64,000 nucleotides of DNA from Nocardiopsis terrae (GCF_014651695.1 NZ_BMXJ01000003.1:151046-215045); one strand, 5' to 3'; shown: positions 31,922 to 41,359, numbered from the stretch's first letter. The notes: generated by a model from the sequence alone, not told the origin. A program made the numbers and translations.

Positions 31922-33280
31922 ATGGAGCACCTGGACGCGATCGTCATCGGTATGGGCCCGGGCGGTGAGACGGTCGCCGACCGTCTGATCACCGCGGGGC
32001 GGCGGGTGGCGGTGGTCGAACGCGACCTCGTCGGCGGCGAGTGCGGTTACTGGGCCTGCATCCCCACGAAGGTGCTGCTGCGCCCCCCGGAGGTGCGCGA
32101 GGAGGCGGTCGGAGCCGCCGGGGTCGGGGACCCCGCACTGGACTGGCCCGCCCTGCGTTCCTACCGGGACCAGATGATCCGCCACCTCGACGACTCCGCG
32201 CAGGTCGAGGGTTACCGGGAGCGCGGCGCCCTGGTACTGCGGGGCGCCGCGCGGATCGTGGGCCGCGACCCCTGGCGGGTGGCGGTCGGCGACACCGAGC
32301 ACACCGCCGACCACGTGGTCGTGGCCACCGGGGCGAGCGTGCAGGTCCCACCGATCGACGGGCTGGACGGCCTCGGCCCCGACGTGCTGTGGACCAACCG
32401 CGAGGCGACCACCCTCACCGAGATCCCCGGGAGCGCCCTGGTGGTCGGCGGGAGCGCGGTCGGTGTCGAACTGGGCCAGTTCCTGGCCCGGATGGGCACC
32501 CGGGTCACGATCGTCCAGCGCGGGCCCCGGCTCCTGGACCGCGAGGATCCCCGGCTGTGCGAGCTCGTCAGCGACCAGTTCGACCGGGACGGGATCACCG
32601 TCCGCCTGGACAGCCAGGTCGAGTCGGTGTCCCGGGAGGGCGACGGCGTCGCCGCGGTCCTCTCCGGCGGTGAGCGGATCCGGACCGACGTGATGGTCCT
32701 GGCCGCCGGGCGCAGGTCCCGGGCCGGTGAGCTCGGCCTGGCCGAGCTCGGTGTGGAACTGGACGGCGCGGCGCTGCCGGTGGACGACCGCTGCCGGGCC
32801 GCCCCCGGGCTGTGGGCCGCCGGGGACGTCACCGCCCGGGCCATGTTCACCCACGTGGCCAAGTACCAGGGGCGGGTGATCGCCGACAACATCCTCGGCG
32901 CGGACCGGGCGGCCGACTACACGGCCGTGCCCCGGGTGGTGTTCTCCTATCCGGAGGTCGCGGCGGTCGGACTGACCGAGGCCCAGGCGAGGGAGCGGGG
33001 GATCGACGCCGTCACCGCCGAGACGGACCTGACCGCCGCCCTGGCCCGGCCCTGGACCATGGACACCGACCCGCGGGGCTCCCTGGGGCTGGTCGCCGAC
33101 CGCGAGTACGGGGTCCTGGTGGGGGCCTGGGCGTTCGGCGCGCTGGCCTCGGAGTGGATCCACACGGCCGCGCTCGCGATCCGCATGGGCCTGCCGATCG
33201 CGGCCCTGCGCGACACGATCCCGCAGTTCCCGACCTTCAACGAGGGCTACCTGATCGCCCTGGAATCCCTGGACCTGTAA
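31922..33280 (+). CDS. Flavoprotein pyridine nucleotide-disulfide oxidoreductase
   Basis: A 452-residue homodimer-type FAD enzyme of the dihydrolipoamide dehydrogenase/mercuric reductase family. FAD motif GMGPGG (10-15), redox pair Cys41-Cys46 (CGYWAC), NAD motif VVGGSAVGVE and the second FAD motif ALWAAGDVTA are present. The C-terminal stretch reads IPQFPTFNE, where the family usually has HxHPTxxE, so the catalytic His is missing. That argues against a plain lipoamide dehydrogenase. GGGAGG before ATG 31922 fixes the start. No 2-oxoacid dehydrogenase or mer genes are nearby; substrate unknown. Confidence 0.88.
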   Translation: MEHLDAIVIGMGPGGETVADRLITAGRRVAVVERDLVGGECGYWACIPTKVLLRPPEVREEAVGAAGVGDPALDWPALRSYRDQMIRHLDDSAQVEGYRERGALVLRGAARIVGRDPWRVAVGDTEHTADHVVVATGASVQVPPIDGLDGLGPDVLWTNREATTLTEIPGSALVVGGSAVGVELGQFLARMGTRVTIVQRGPRLLDREDPRLCELVSDQFDRDGITVRLDSQVESVSREGDGVAAVLSGGERIRTDVMVLAAGRRSRAGELGLAELGVELDGAALPVDDRCRAAPGLWAAGDVTARAMFTHVAKYQGRVIADNILGADRAADYTAVPRVVFSYPEVAAVGLTEAQARERGIDAVTAETDLTAALARPWTMDTDPRGSLGLVADREYGVLVGAWAFGALASEWIHTAALAIRMGLPIAALRDTIPQFPTFNEGYLIALESLDL

Positions 33281-33330
33281 GCCGCGGGGACGGGGGCCGC
33301 ATGCTGGGGACGGACACCCGGGGCTGCTGC

Positions 33331-34179
33331 TCAGCTGTGGAGGGCGGCGGCCTCCTCGGCCTCCACGCTCCGGTTCCACTCGGCCTTGGAGGCCTGCCAG
33401 CCGTCCTCGTCCCGGCCCAGACGCCAGTAGCCGGACACCGACAGGCGTTCCTTGGGCAGGGCGAGTTCGACGCGCAGCAGGCGGCGCAGGTCGCGGACGA
33501 AGCCGGCCTCGCCGTGCACGAACGCCTGGACGTCCCCGGACGGGAACTCCAGGGCGCGTACGGCCGGGACCAGCCGCGCCCCCGGGACGCCGCCGTCACG
33601 GTGCAGCCAGTGCACGCGGACACCCTCGGCCGCGGCCAGGGGCTGTTCCTCGCGGGCGTCCTCGACCTCGACGAACACGTGCGCCGGGCGCCCCTCGGGT
33701 AGCTGTTCGAGGGCCGCGGCGATGGCGGGCAGGGCGGTCTCGTCCCCGGCCAGCAGGTGCCAGTCGGCCTCGGGGTCGGGCGCGTAACCGCCACCGGGGC
33801 CGAGGAGGCGCAGCCGGTCGCCGGGCTCGGCCCCGGCGGCCCAGACCCCGGCCAGGCCGACCTCGCCGTGGTGGACGAAGTCGATGGTCAGTTCACGGGT
33901 GCCGGGGTCCCAGGAGCGCACGGTGTAGGTGCGGGTGACCGGCCACTCCGAGCGGGGGCGTTCGGCCCGGACCGCGTCGAGGTCGAAGGACTCGGGGTCG
34001 TTCGGACCGGGCGGTGGGAACAGCAGCTTGACGTAGCTGTCGGCGGCGCCGCCGGTGGCGAACTCCGACAGCCCCTCACCGCCCAGGACGACCCTGATCA
34101 TGTGCGGGGTCAGCTGCTCCACGCTTTCGACCCGGCCGGTGTGCACGGTCCTCTTCGGACGCGCCTGCCGCTCCGTCAC
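33331..34179 (-). CDS. Siderophore-interacting protein (FAD-dependent ferric-siderophore reductase)
   Basis: A 282-residue SIP/ViuB-family reductase: FAD-binding beta-barrel with RTYTVRSWD, then an NAD(P)H-binding domain (HLLAGDETALPAIA is the family motif; SGYWRLGRDEDGW closes it). It releases iron from ferric siderophores in the cytoplasm. GTG 34179 has a GAGAGGGG site; the ATG at 34197 would place the start beside the iron box. The iron box immediately upstream indicates repression by an IdeR/DmdR-type regulator when iron is plentiful. Confidence 0.92.
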   Translation of the reverse strand: MTERQARPKRTVHTGRVESVEQLTPHMIRVVLGGEGLSEFATGGAADSYVKLLFPPPGPNDPESFDLDAVRAERPRSEWPVTRTYTVRSWDPGTRELTIDFVHHGEVGLAGVWAAGAEPGDRLRLLGPGGGYAPDPEADWHLLAGDETALPAIAAALEQLPEGRPAHVFVEVEDAREEQPLAAAEGVRVHWLHRDGGVPGARLVPAVRALEFPSGDVQAFVHGEAGFVRDLRRLLRVELALPKERLSVSGYWRLGRDEDGWQASKAEWNRSVEAEEAAALHS

Positions 34180-34197
34180 GGCGTCCCCTCTCGTCAA

Positions 34198-34215
34198 GGT
34201 TAGGTAAGCCTAACC
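34198..34215. promoter_or_regulatory. IdeR/DmdR iron box
   Basis: GGTTAGG-TAAG-CCTAACC is a 7-base dyad matching the DtxR/IdeR consensus (TTAGG...CCTAA). It is 18 bases upstream of the siderophore-interacting protein start. Confidence 0.85.
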
Positions 34216-34265
34216 AGACACACAGTAGGACACCGTGTCGGAGCTGGGCAAACCGGGGGACCGGG

Positions 34266-34286
34266 GCGGCCACCCGGCCCGGCCGC
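34266..34286. terminator. Possible terminator of the kinase gene
   Basis: GCGGCC and GGCCGC pair over a 9-base loop, 12 bases beyond the kinase stop on the minus strand. Confidence 0.4.
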
Positions 34287-34298
34287 GATGTCAGCCGC

Positions 34299-35348
34299 TC
34301 AGGTCGGGACGACCACGCGCTCGGGCCGGGTGAAGGCCTCGTGCAGGCCCGGGTCGCGGTCCTCGGCCCCCGCGCCCAGCGCCGCCAGCCAGGCCGCACC
34401 TCCACAGGTGCACCCGGCCAGGATCACCGGGGCACCGGTCCCCATGGTGAGTTTGTGGGTCAGCGCCCCGCGGACCGGCGCCGAACGGGTGAGCACACCG
34501 CCGGACAGGACCACGGGCAGGGGCTCCCCGGGGACGCGTACCTGGTGCACCGACTGTGCGAGGTGGCCCGCGGCGGCGTTCACGATCACGGCGGCCGCCT
34601 CGTCGCCGGCCTCGTAGGCGTCGGTGACCAGCGGAGCGAGTTCGGCCAGACCGATCGGGGGAGCCTCGGTCAGGGCACGGGCGAAGTCACGCGCGTGCTC
34701 CTCGGGCCACTGGTCGGCGCCGCTCGGCCGCTGGCCGGGGATGACCTGCTTGGCCACCGTACGGGCCAGCGGACTGAGCTCACCGCCGCGGCTGAGCTGA
34801 CGGACGGTCTCCCGGGCCGCCTGGTGGCCGATCCAGAAAGCCGAACCCTCGTCGCCGATCAGCCAGCCCATGCCGTCGGCCGACCTGCCGCGCCGCCGGT
34901 CCTCGATCCGGGTGGCGATCGCTCCGGTCCCCGCGATGAGGACGGTGCCGGAGCGCTCGGGGGTCCCGGAGGCGAAGGCGACGACGTCGTCACCGGTGAA
35001 CTCCCGCCCGGTCGGTACCAGCCCGGCCTTGCCCAGAGCGCGCTCCAACCTGGCCCGGACGTTCCCGTCGCGCAGCGCGGAGTACCCGGCCAGCCCGACC
35101 ACGCTTGCCGCCACGGCCTCGCGCGCACCGGGCCCGGCCCGGTCCAGGGCGGTACCGATCGCCTCGGTCAGCTGCTCGCCCGCCTGCTCGGGGCCGTGGG
35201 TGTTGGGGTTGGCTCCCCCCGCCCAGGCCTCGCCCAGGCGTTCGCCGCGAAGGGTGGTGACCAGGGCACGGGTGGTGGTGCCTCCGGCGTCCACCCCCAC
35301 GACCAGTCCGGGGGCGTCGGGAGGCGTAGGGGTCTCTCGTGTCGTCAC
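34299..35348 (-). CDS. BadF/BadG/NagK-type sugar kinase (N-acetylglucosamine kinase-like)
   Basis: A 349-residue ASKHA-fold ATPase of the BadF/BcrA/NagK group. PHOSPHATE1 motif GVDAGGTTTRA, the GTGAIA ATP segment, GWLIGDEGSAFWIGHQA (the sugar kinase signature) and LSGGVL are seen. Eukaryotic and bacterial relatives phosphorylate N-acetylglucosamine; activation of 2-hydroxyacyl-CoA dehydratases is unlikely without partner genes. The GTG at 35348 fits the domain start but has a weak ribosome site. It is divergent from the first Eis-like gene. Confidence 0.85.
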   Translation of the reverse strand: MTTRETPTPPDAPGLVVGVDAGGTTTRALVTTLRGERLGEAWAGGANPNTHGPEQAGEQLTEAIGTALDRAGPGAREAVAASVVGLAGYSALRDGNVRARLERALGKAGLVPTGREFTGDDVVAFASGTPERSGTVLIAGTGAIATRIEDRRRGRSADGMGWLIGDEGSAFWIGHQAARETVRQLSRGGELSPLARTVAKQVIPGQRPSGADQWPEEHARDFARALTEAPPIGLAELAPLVTDAYEAGDEAAAVIVNAAAGHLAQSVHQVRVPGEPLPVVLSGGVLTRSAPVRGALTHKLTMGTGAPVILAGCTCGGAAWLAALGAGAEDRDPGLHEAFTRPERVVVPT

Positions 35349-35490
35349 ACCTGGAACCTGCCCCGGGCGGGACCGGCTTACTCGCCCTTGACCCGACAGG
35401 GGCGGCGCCGTGCCCCGAGCTGCCGCGGGGACCGACACCACGGGTAAAACCAGTGGCCGCCGCTCCGGGAGCGCTGGTATTCCTTGCCCT

Positions 35491-36777
35491 ATGAGCGAGA
35501 ACCAGAAGGCGGACCCCGCGGCACCGGCCCCGGGGTGGTCCGTGCGCCACAGCGACGCGGACGAGTTTCCCGAGGCGGCCAGGGTCTTCGGCCAGGCCCT
35601 CCTGTTCAGCGACGACGTCGACACCATGCTGGGCCTGATGCGCCCGCTCCACGACGCGCTGGGCTACGAGCGCCTCCTGGTGGCGGTGGACGACGGCGAG
35701 GGGGAGGAGGTCATCGGCACCGCCAACCACTTCCCCTTCGAGATGACCATGCCGGGCGGCCCCGTTCCGGTGGCCGGAGTGACCGGTGTGGGCGTGTGGC
35801 CGACCCACCGCCGCCGCGGAGTGCTGAGCTCGCTCATGCGCCGCCAACTCGCCGACATCCACGCCGACGGTGTGCGCTACGCCGCCCTGTGGGCCTCCGA
35901 GGGGTCCATCTACGAGCGCTTCGGCTACGGCAGCGCCTGCACGGAACTGTCGACGAGCGTCAGCCGCCCCCACGGGACCCTGCGCGCCGACGCCCCCCGC
36001 GACCCCGCCCTGCGGGTGGTCCTGCGCGAACCGGAGCGGGTGCGCGCCGACCTGGAGCGGGTGCACGCCGCCGTCGCCGCGACCCAGGTGGGCCAGTTCC
36101 GCCGCACCGGGCCCTGGTGGGACCGGAGCCTGCGCGACGACGCCGCCCAGCGAGGGGGCAGGAGTCCGCTGGTGGCCGCGGTCGTGGGCGGCCAGGACGG
36201 ACCCGCGGGCTACGCCCTCTACCGCACCAGGAACAGGTGGGCCGACGACGGCGCCCAGGGCGAGGTGCACGTCCAGGAGATCACCGCGACGACCCCCGCC
36301 GCCTGGACCGCCCTGTTCGAGCACCTGTTCAGCCGGGACCTGGTCGTCAGGACCGTCTTCGACTCCCTTCCGGCGGACTGCCCGCTGCACCACCTGCTCA
36401 CCGACCGGGGCCGGGCCGTCGCCCAGCACCACCCCTCCCTGTGGGTACGCCTGGTCGACATGGTCGGCGCCCTGTCGGAACGGCCCTACGCGGCCCCCTT
36501 CGAGGCCGTCCTGGAGGTCACCGACCGGTACGCGCCCTGGAACGCCGGGCGCTGGCGGCTCAAGGCCGGCGCCGAGGGCGCCCGCGTGGAGCCCGCCGAC
36601 GGGGCCCCCGACCTCTCCCTCGACGTCCACCACCTCGGTGCCGCCCACCTCGGCCAGGCACCGCTCACCGGGTACCTGCGCGCGGGGCTGATCACCGAAC
36701 ACACCCCCGGGACGGTCGACGCCCTCGACACCGCCCTGCACCGGTTCGACGCACCCTTCTGCGGGGTCGTCTTCTAG
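35491..36777 (+). CDS. Eis-family GNAT N-acetyltransferase, first of a tandem pair
   Basis: A 428-residue protein with the Eis layout: two GNAT domains and a C-terminal SCP2-like domain. The acetyl-CoA motif VGVWPTHRRRGVLSSL is at 100-115; Tyr141 (SEGSIYERFGYG) matches the general acid Tyr126 of M. tuberculosis Eis, and the chain ends in Phe, whose terminal carboxylate acts as base in that enzyme. Eis acetylates aminoglycosides, lysines and other amines. Native role here unknown. ATG 35491 has little recognisable ribosome site. The following gene is its paralogue. Confidence 0.88.
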   Translation: MSENQKADPAAPAPGWSVRHSDADEFPEAARVFGQALLFSDDVDTMLGLMRPLHDALGYERLLVAVDDGEGEEVIGTANHFPFEMTMPGGPVPVAGVTGVGVWPTHRRRGVLSSLMRRQLADIHADGVRYAALWASEGSIYERFGYGSACTELSTSVSRPHGTLRADAPRDPALRVVLREPERVRADLERVHAAVAATQVGQFRRTGPWWDRSLRDDAAQRGGRSPLVAAVVGGQDGPAGYALYRTRNRWADDGAQGEVHVQEITATTPAAWTALFEHLFSRDLVVRTVFDSLPADCPLHHLLTDRGRAVAQHHPSLWVRLVDMVGALSERPYAAPFEAVLEVTDRYAPWNAGRWRLKAGAEGARVEPADGAPDLSLDVHHLGAAHLGQAPLTGYLRAGLITEHTPGTVDALDTALHRFDAPFCGVVF

Positions 36778-36849
36778 CCCCGGTACCCGCGGAGAAGCCG
36801 GGGGAGCCCGGCCCCCGCCACGGCACACGGCCGAACAGAACGGAACGGT

Positions 36850-38196
36850 ATGAGTCAGGCCAGGAAGTCGGAGCGAGTGGAACAGACGGAGCGGGAGCGC
36901 CCCGCCGAGCGCGGGTGGACGGTCCGCGCCGGCGGCAGGGAGGACTTCCCCGCCGTCGTCGAGGTCGTGGGGGAGGCCCTCCTGGCCTCGGACGAGCGCG
37001 AGGTCTCGCGTGAACGCCTCGCCCCGCTCCTGGCCGAGGACGGTTACGGGCGCCTGCTCCTGGCCGTCGAGGCGGACCGGGCCGGGAGGGGGGAACCCTC
37101 CGGGGACGAGCGGGCCGTCGGGGACGGCAGGGTCATCGGTTCGGTGAACGCCTTCTCCTTCCGGATGGCGGTTCCGGGCGGGATCCGGCCGGTGGCCGGG
37201 GTGACCGGTGTCGGGGTGTGGCCCACCCGCCGCCGACAGGGAGTGCTGACCGCCCTGATGCGCCGCCAGCTCGCCGACATCCGGGACCGGGGCGAGAACC
37301 TCGCCGCCCTGTGGGCCTCCGAGGGCGCCATCTACGGCCGTTTCGGCTACGCGCTCGCCAACAGCGAGTACCGGTCGAGCATCCGGGTCGAACACGCCCG
37401 ACTGCGCCCGGACGCGCCCCGCGACCCCGGCCTGAGCACCGAACTCGTCCGCGCCTCCGGGGCCCGCGCCGACCTGGAGCGGGTGCACGCCACCGTGGCC
37501 TCGGTCCAGACCGGACGCCTCCAGCGGTCCCCGGCCTTCTGGGACGCCGCCCTGCGCGACACCCCCGACACCCGCGAGGGCAGGAGCTCCCTCAAGGCGG
37601 TCGTGGTCTCCGGGGCGGACGGCCCGCGGGGATACGCGCTGTACCGGACCCTGCGCAAGGGGGAGGACGGCAACCGGGCCTCCCTGCACGTGGAGGAGAT
37701 CACCGCCACCTCCCCGGCCGCCTGGACCGCCCTGTACGAGCACCTCTTCACCCGCGACCTCGTCGCCCGGGTGGACTTCGCGAGCGTCGCCCAGGACGAT
37801 CCGCTCCAGTACCTGCTCACCGACCCCACCCGGCTGGCCACCACCTTCGACGACGCCCTGTGGCTGCGCCTGGTGGACGTGCCCGCCGCGCTCGCGGAGC
37901 GCTCCTACGCGGCCCCGGTGGACGTGGTCCTGGAGGTGGCGGACCGGCACGCGCCCTGGAACGCGGGCCGCTGGCACCTGCGCGCGGACCGCTCGGGCGC
38001 CGCCTGCGAGGCCACCGTCGCCGCTCCCGACCTGTCCCTGGACGTGTCCCGCCTGGGCGCCGCCCACCTGGGAGGGAACGCACTCACCGGGTACCTGCGC
38101 ACCGGCCTGCTCACCGAACACACCCCCGGTGCGGTGAACCTCCTCGACACCGCCCTGTCCCGTCCCGAAGCCCCCTTCTGCGACCAGGACTTCTAG
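36850..38196 (+). CDS. Eis-family GNAT N-acetyltransferase, second of a tandem pair
   Basis: A 448-residue paralogue of the previous protein, alike over its whole length (VTGVGVWPTRRRQGVL, SEGAIYGRFGYA, and a C-terminal Phe in CDQDF). It differs mainly in a charged N-terminal extension and an insertion after LLAVEAD. The Tyr and C-terminal carboxylate needed for catalysis are kept. The gap to the first copy is 72 bases, so both may share a transcript. Likely amine acetyltransferase with a somewhat different substrate range. Confidence 0.88.
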   Translation: MSQARKSERVEQTERERPAERGWTVRAGGREDFPAVVEVVGEALLASDEREVSRERLAPLLAEDGYGRLLLAVEADRAGRGEPSGDERAVGDGRVIGSVNAFSFRMAVPGGIRPVAGVTGVGVWPTRRRQGVLTALMRRQLADIRDRGENLAALWASEGAIYGRFGYALANSEYRSSIRVEHARLRPDAPRDPGLSTELVRASGARADLERVHATVASVQTGRLQRSPAFWDAALRDTPDTREGRSSLKAVVVSGADGPRGYALYRTLRKGEDGNRASLHVEEITATSPAAWTALYEHLFTRDLVARVDFASVAQDDPLQYLLTDPTRLATTFDDALWLRLVDVPAALAERSYAAPVDVVLEVADRHAPWNAGRWHLRADRSGAACEATVAAPDLSLDVSRLGAAHLGGNALTGYLRTGLLTEHTPGAVNLLDTALSRPEAPFCDQDF

Positions 38197-38216
38197 GCCG
38201 GGTTCGGCCCCCTTCT

Positions 38217-38282
38217 CCCCGTGATCTTGCTACCAGGGGCAACTTCGGCGCTCATTTCGCCTCTGGTAGCAAGATCACGGGG
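38217..38282. repeat. Long inverted repeat after the Eis-like genes
   Basis: A 20-base arm at 38217-38236 pairs perfectly with 38263-38282; a few further base pairs are possible toward the 26-base loop. The arms (CCCCGTGATCTTGCTACCAG on the left) are lower in G+C than the neighbourhood. It may be a terminator without U-tract or a dispersed palindromic element. Confidence 0.8.
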
Positions 38283-38424
38283 GCACGCGGGTGTCGAAGC
38301 GGCGGACACGCCGGCCCGGGGGAGCTCCCGAGGGGGCCGGAACCGGGCATGTCGCGCGCTACCCGCCAGCGGCCGGCCGTGGCACGATCGGGGTGTCTTC
38401 CGTAACCGAACTCCAGGGGGAGCG

Positions 38425-38883
38425 ATGTCCGTGAGTGACGTCCTGCAGGGCGAGTACGAGCCGAGCGCGTCCAGGTTCGTCCGCGAACAGGTGGAGCTGT
38501 ACGAGCGCACCGGCGGACGCGAGGGCAACACCCTCATGGACACCGGCATGCCCGTGGTCATCGTGACCATGCGCGGCCGCAACAGCGGCAAGGTCCGCAA
38601 GATCGCCCTCATGCGGGTCGAGCACGACGGCGCGTACGCGCTGGTGGGCTCCCAGGGCGGGACGCCCGAGAACCCCGCGTGGGTGCACAACCTGCGCGCG
38701 GCCCCCGACGAGGTCGCCCTCCAGGACGGCCCCGAGCCCTTCGCCGTCCGCGTGCGGGAGGTCGGGGGCGAGGAGCGGCGGGTGTGGTGGGACCGCGCGG
38801 TGGCGGCCTACCCGCCCTACGCCGACTACCAGGAGAAGACCGACCGGGTCATCCCCGTGTTCGTCGCCGAACGGGCCGACTGA
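38425..38883 (+). CDS. Deazaflavin (F420)-dependent nitroreductase family protein (DUF385)
   Basis: A 152-residue split-barrel protein of the Ddn/DUF385 family (MPVVIVTMRGRNSGKVRKIALM, here cited as VIVTMRGRNSGKVRK, and LVGSQGGTPENPAWVHNL are diagnostic and bind F420). Such enzymes use reduced F420 to reduce quinones, nitroimidazoles or enones. An AGGGGGAG site precedes ATG 38425. Stands alone. Physiological substrate not known. Confidence 0.92.
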   Translation: MSVSDVLQGEYEPSASRFVREQVELYERTGGREGNTLMDTGMPVVIVTMRGRNSGKVRKIALMRVEHDGAYALVGSQGGTPENPAWVHNLRAAPDEVALQDGPEPFAVRVREVGGEERRVWWDRAVAAYPPYADYQEKTDRVIPVFVAERAD

Positions 38884-39010
38884 CCGGGCCCACTGACCGG
38901 GGACGGCTCTCCGACGGGTGCGGGGCCCTCTTCTCCGGGGCGGTTCCGGCCCTCGTCCCGGCGTCCCCCGCCGTCCCGCCGGTTCCTCTGCGCTCCCGGG
39001 CCCGGCCGGC

Positions 39011-41359
39011 TCACCCGGCCAGGTGGGCGCGCAGGGCCTCAGCGGTCGCACCCGTACCCGAGGCCGCCATCCGGGCGGGCGTCCCCTCGAACACCACGCG
39101 GCCGCCCTCGCTGCCCGCCCCCGGGCCCAGGTCCACCACGTGGTCGGCCACGGCGACCACGTCCATCCGGTGCTCGACGACCACCACCGTCGCCCCCTCG
39201 CCCACCATCCGGTCGAACAGGGCGACCAGCCCGGCCACGTCGCCGCCGTGCAGCCCGGTCGTGGGCTCGTCCAGCACGTACAGCCGCGCGGACCCGGCCA
39301 GTTCCCGGGCCAACCGGAGCCGCTGGCGTTCGCCGCCCGACAGGGTGTCCAGGGACCTGCCCAGCCCGAGGTAGCCCAGGCCGACCCGCTCCAACCGCTC
39401 CAGGGCCCCGGTGACCACCGCCTCTCCGGGCGTCGGCCCCTCCCCGGACCCCGGTCCCCGGGCGGCGGACTCCGCCAGGAACCCGCCCCGGTCCGCCAGT
39501 TCCCTCGCCTCGGAGGCCGTCATCGCCAGCACCTGCGCGATGTTGCGGCCGTTCAGCGTGTACGACAGGGCCCTGGCGTTGAAGCGCAGCCCCGCGCAGT
39601 CCTCGCACACCGTCTCGACGTCGTCGAGGAAGGCCAGGTCGGTGACGATCACACCGAGACCGCGACAGGTCGGACAGGCCCCCTTCGAGTTGGCGCTGAA
39701 CCACCCGGGCGCCACCCCGTGCTCCCGGGCGAACAGTCCGCGCAGGGCGTCCTGTACCCGGAGGTAGGTCACCGGCGTGGACCGGGGGCCGCCGTGCAGC
39801 GCCCCCTGGGTGAGCACCACCGCGTCCGGCCGGACCCGGGGCAGCTCCCCGTGCGCGAGTGAGCTCTTGCCCGAACCCGCCACCCCGGTGACCGCAGTCA
39901 GCACCCCGGTGGGGAACGACACGTCCACCCCGCGCAGGTTGTGCAGGCGGGCGTCGCGGATCCGCACGCTCCCGACGGGGGTGCGCGCGCGGTCCCGCAC
40001 CGTCCGGGGGCGGCGCAGGTACCGGCCGGTGGGGGTGTCGGCCGCCCGCAAACCCTCGACCGAACCCTCGTGGACCACGCGGCCGCCCTCGCTGCCCGCC
40101 CCCGGGCCCAGGTCCACCACGTGGTCGGCCACGGCGATCACGTCCGGGTCGTGCTCGACCACCAGCACCGTGTTGCCCTTGTCGCGCAAACGTCGCAGCA
40201 TCCCGGTCAGCCGGTGCACGTCGGCGGGGTGCAGCCCGGCGCTGGGCTCGTCCAGCACGTAGGTCAGCCCGGTCAGTGACCCGCCCAGGTGCCGCACCAG
40301 TCGCACCCGCTGCGCCTCACCGCCGGACAGCGTGCCCGAGGCCCGGTCCAGGCTGAGGTAGCCCAGCCCCACCTCCTCCAGGCCGCGGATCCGCTCCAGC
40401 AGCGAGGTGGTCACCGGCGCCACCCGCGGGTCGTCGATCTCCGCGACCGCGGCGCCCAACCCGGTGACGGGCAGCGCGCACAGGTCGGCGATGTTGCGCC
40501 CGTCGATCCGGCAGGCCAGCGCCGCCTGGTTCAGCCGCGCGCCGCCGCACCCCGGGCAGGGGCCCCGCCACACCACCCGCTCCAGCTCGTCGCGGTCGCG
40601 CTGGTTGAGCGCGACCGCGTCCAGCAGGCTGCGGGTGATCCGGGGGACCACCCCCTCGAACACCCCGGTGATCGGGAACTCCGGGTCCGGGTCGGGCGGG
40701 CGCACCCCCTCGGCGTACAGCAGCAGGTCGCGCTCCCTCGCGGTGAAGCGGCCCACCGGTCGGGTGCGGTCGAACAGTCCGGCGTGCACGTAACGCTTCC
40801 ACCGCCACGAGCCGGGGGCGAAGGTACGCAACCTGATCGCACCCCCGTCCAGTGACAGGGCGGGGTCCAGCAGCGCGTCGGCGTCGATGCGCCGCACGGT
40901 GCCCAGCCCCTCGCACTCCGGGCACATCCCGGAGAGGTCGTTGAACGAGAAGGCGGGGGAGTAGCCCGCCCAGGGCTCACCGATCCGGGAGAACAGCAGC
41001 CGCAGCAGCGGGGCGAGGTCGGTGGCGGTGCCCACGGTCGATCGCGCGTTGCCGGTGAACCTGCGCTGGTCCACGGCGATGGTCACGGTGAGGTTCTCCA
41101 ACCGGTCGGCGTCGGGCACGCCGAGGCGGGCCATCCGGTTGCGGGTGAAACTGTCGTGCGCCTCGTTGAGCTGGCGCTGGGACTCGGCGGCGATGGTGCC
41201 GTACACCAGGGAGGACTTGCCCGAACCCGACACCCCGGTGAACACGGTGAGCCGTTCCCGGGGCAGGGTCAGGTCCACCCCGCGCAGGTTGTTCTCCCGG
41301 GCTCCGACCACGGTGATCCCGGGTGTGGCTGTGCTGTCCTGTGGCGTCGTGAGGGTCAT
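39011..41359 (-). CDS. UvrA-like ABC-type ATPase (short UvrA paralogue)
   Basis: A 782-residue protein with two UvrA-type ATPase halves: Walker A GVSGSGKSS and GVAGSGKSS, signatures LSGGEAQR and LSGGERQR, and DEPSAGLH/DEPTTGLH. Zinc-finger cysteines occur in CPECEGLG/CPGCGGARL and CPTCRGLG/CEDCAGL. It is about 150-170 residues shorter than true UvrA and belongs to the class IIa/DrrC-like paralogues linked to drug resistance or DNA-damage tolerance. ATG 41359 (or GTG 41368) has no ribosome site, so a leaderless start is possible. It is divergent from a WYL regulator. Confidence 0.9.
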   Translation of the reverse strand: MTLTTPQDSTATPGITVVGARENNLRGVDLTLPRERLTVFTGVSGSGKSSLVYGTIAAESQRQLNEAHDSFTRNRMARLGVPDADRLENLTVTIAVDQRRFTGNARSTVGTATDLAPLLRLLFSRIGEPWAGYSPAFSFNDLSGMCPECEGLGTVRRIDADALLDPALSLDGGAIRLRTFAPGSWRWKRYVHAGLFDRTRPVGRFTARERDLLLYAEGVRPPDPDPEFPITGVFEGVVPRITRSLLDAVALNQRDRDELERVVWRGPCPGCGGARLNQAALACRIDGRNIADLCALPVTGLGAAVAEIDDPRVAPVTTSLLERIRGLEEVGLGYLSLDRASGTLSGGEAQRVRLVRHLGGSLTGLTYVLDEPSAGLHPADVHRLTGMLRRLRDKGNTVLVVEHDPDVIAVADHVVDLGPGAGSEGGRVVHEGSVEGLRAADTPTGRYLRRPRTVRDRARTPVGSVRIRDARLHNLRGVDVSFPTGVLTAVTGVAGSGKSSLAHGELPRVRPDAVVLTQGALHGGPRSTPVTYLRVQDALRGLFAREHGVAPGWFSANSKGACPTCRGLGVIVTDLAFLDDVETVCEDCAGLRFNARALSYTLNGRNIAQVLAMTASEARELADRGGFLAESAARGPGSGEGPTPGEAVVTGALERLERVGLGYLGLGRSLDTLSGGERQRLRLARELAGSARLYVLDEPTTGLHGGDVAGLVALFDRMVGEGATVVVVEHRMDVVAVADHVVDLGPGAGSEGGRVVFEGTPARMAASGTGATAEALRAHLAG

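Noticed and set aside
34990-38121. A 1043-codon frame on the minus strand
   Set aside because: Antisense to both Eis-like genes, which have clear motifs; composition is low-complexity.
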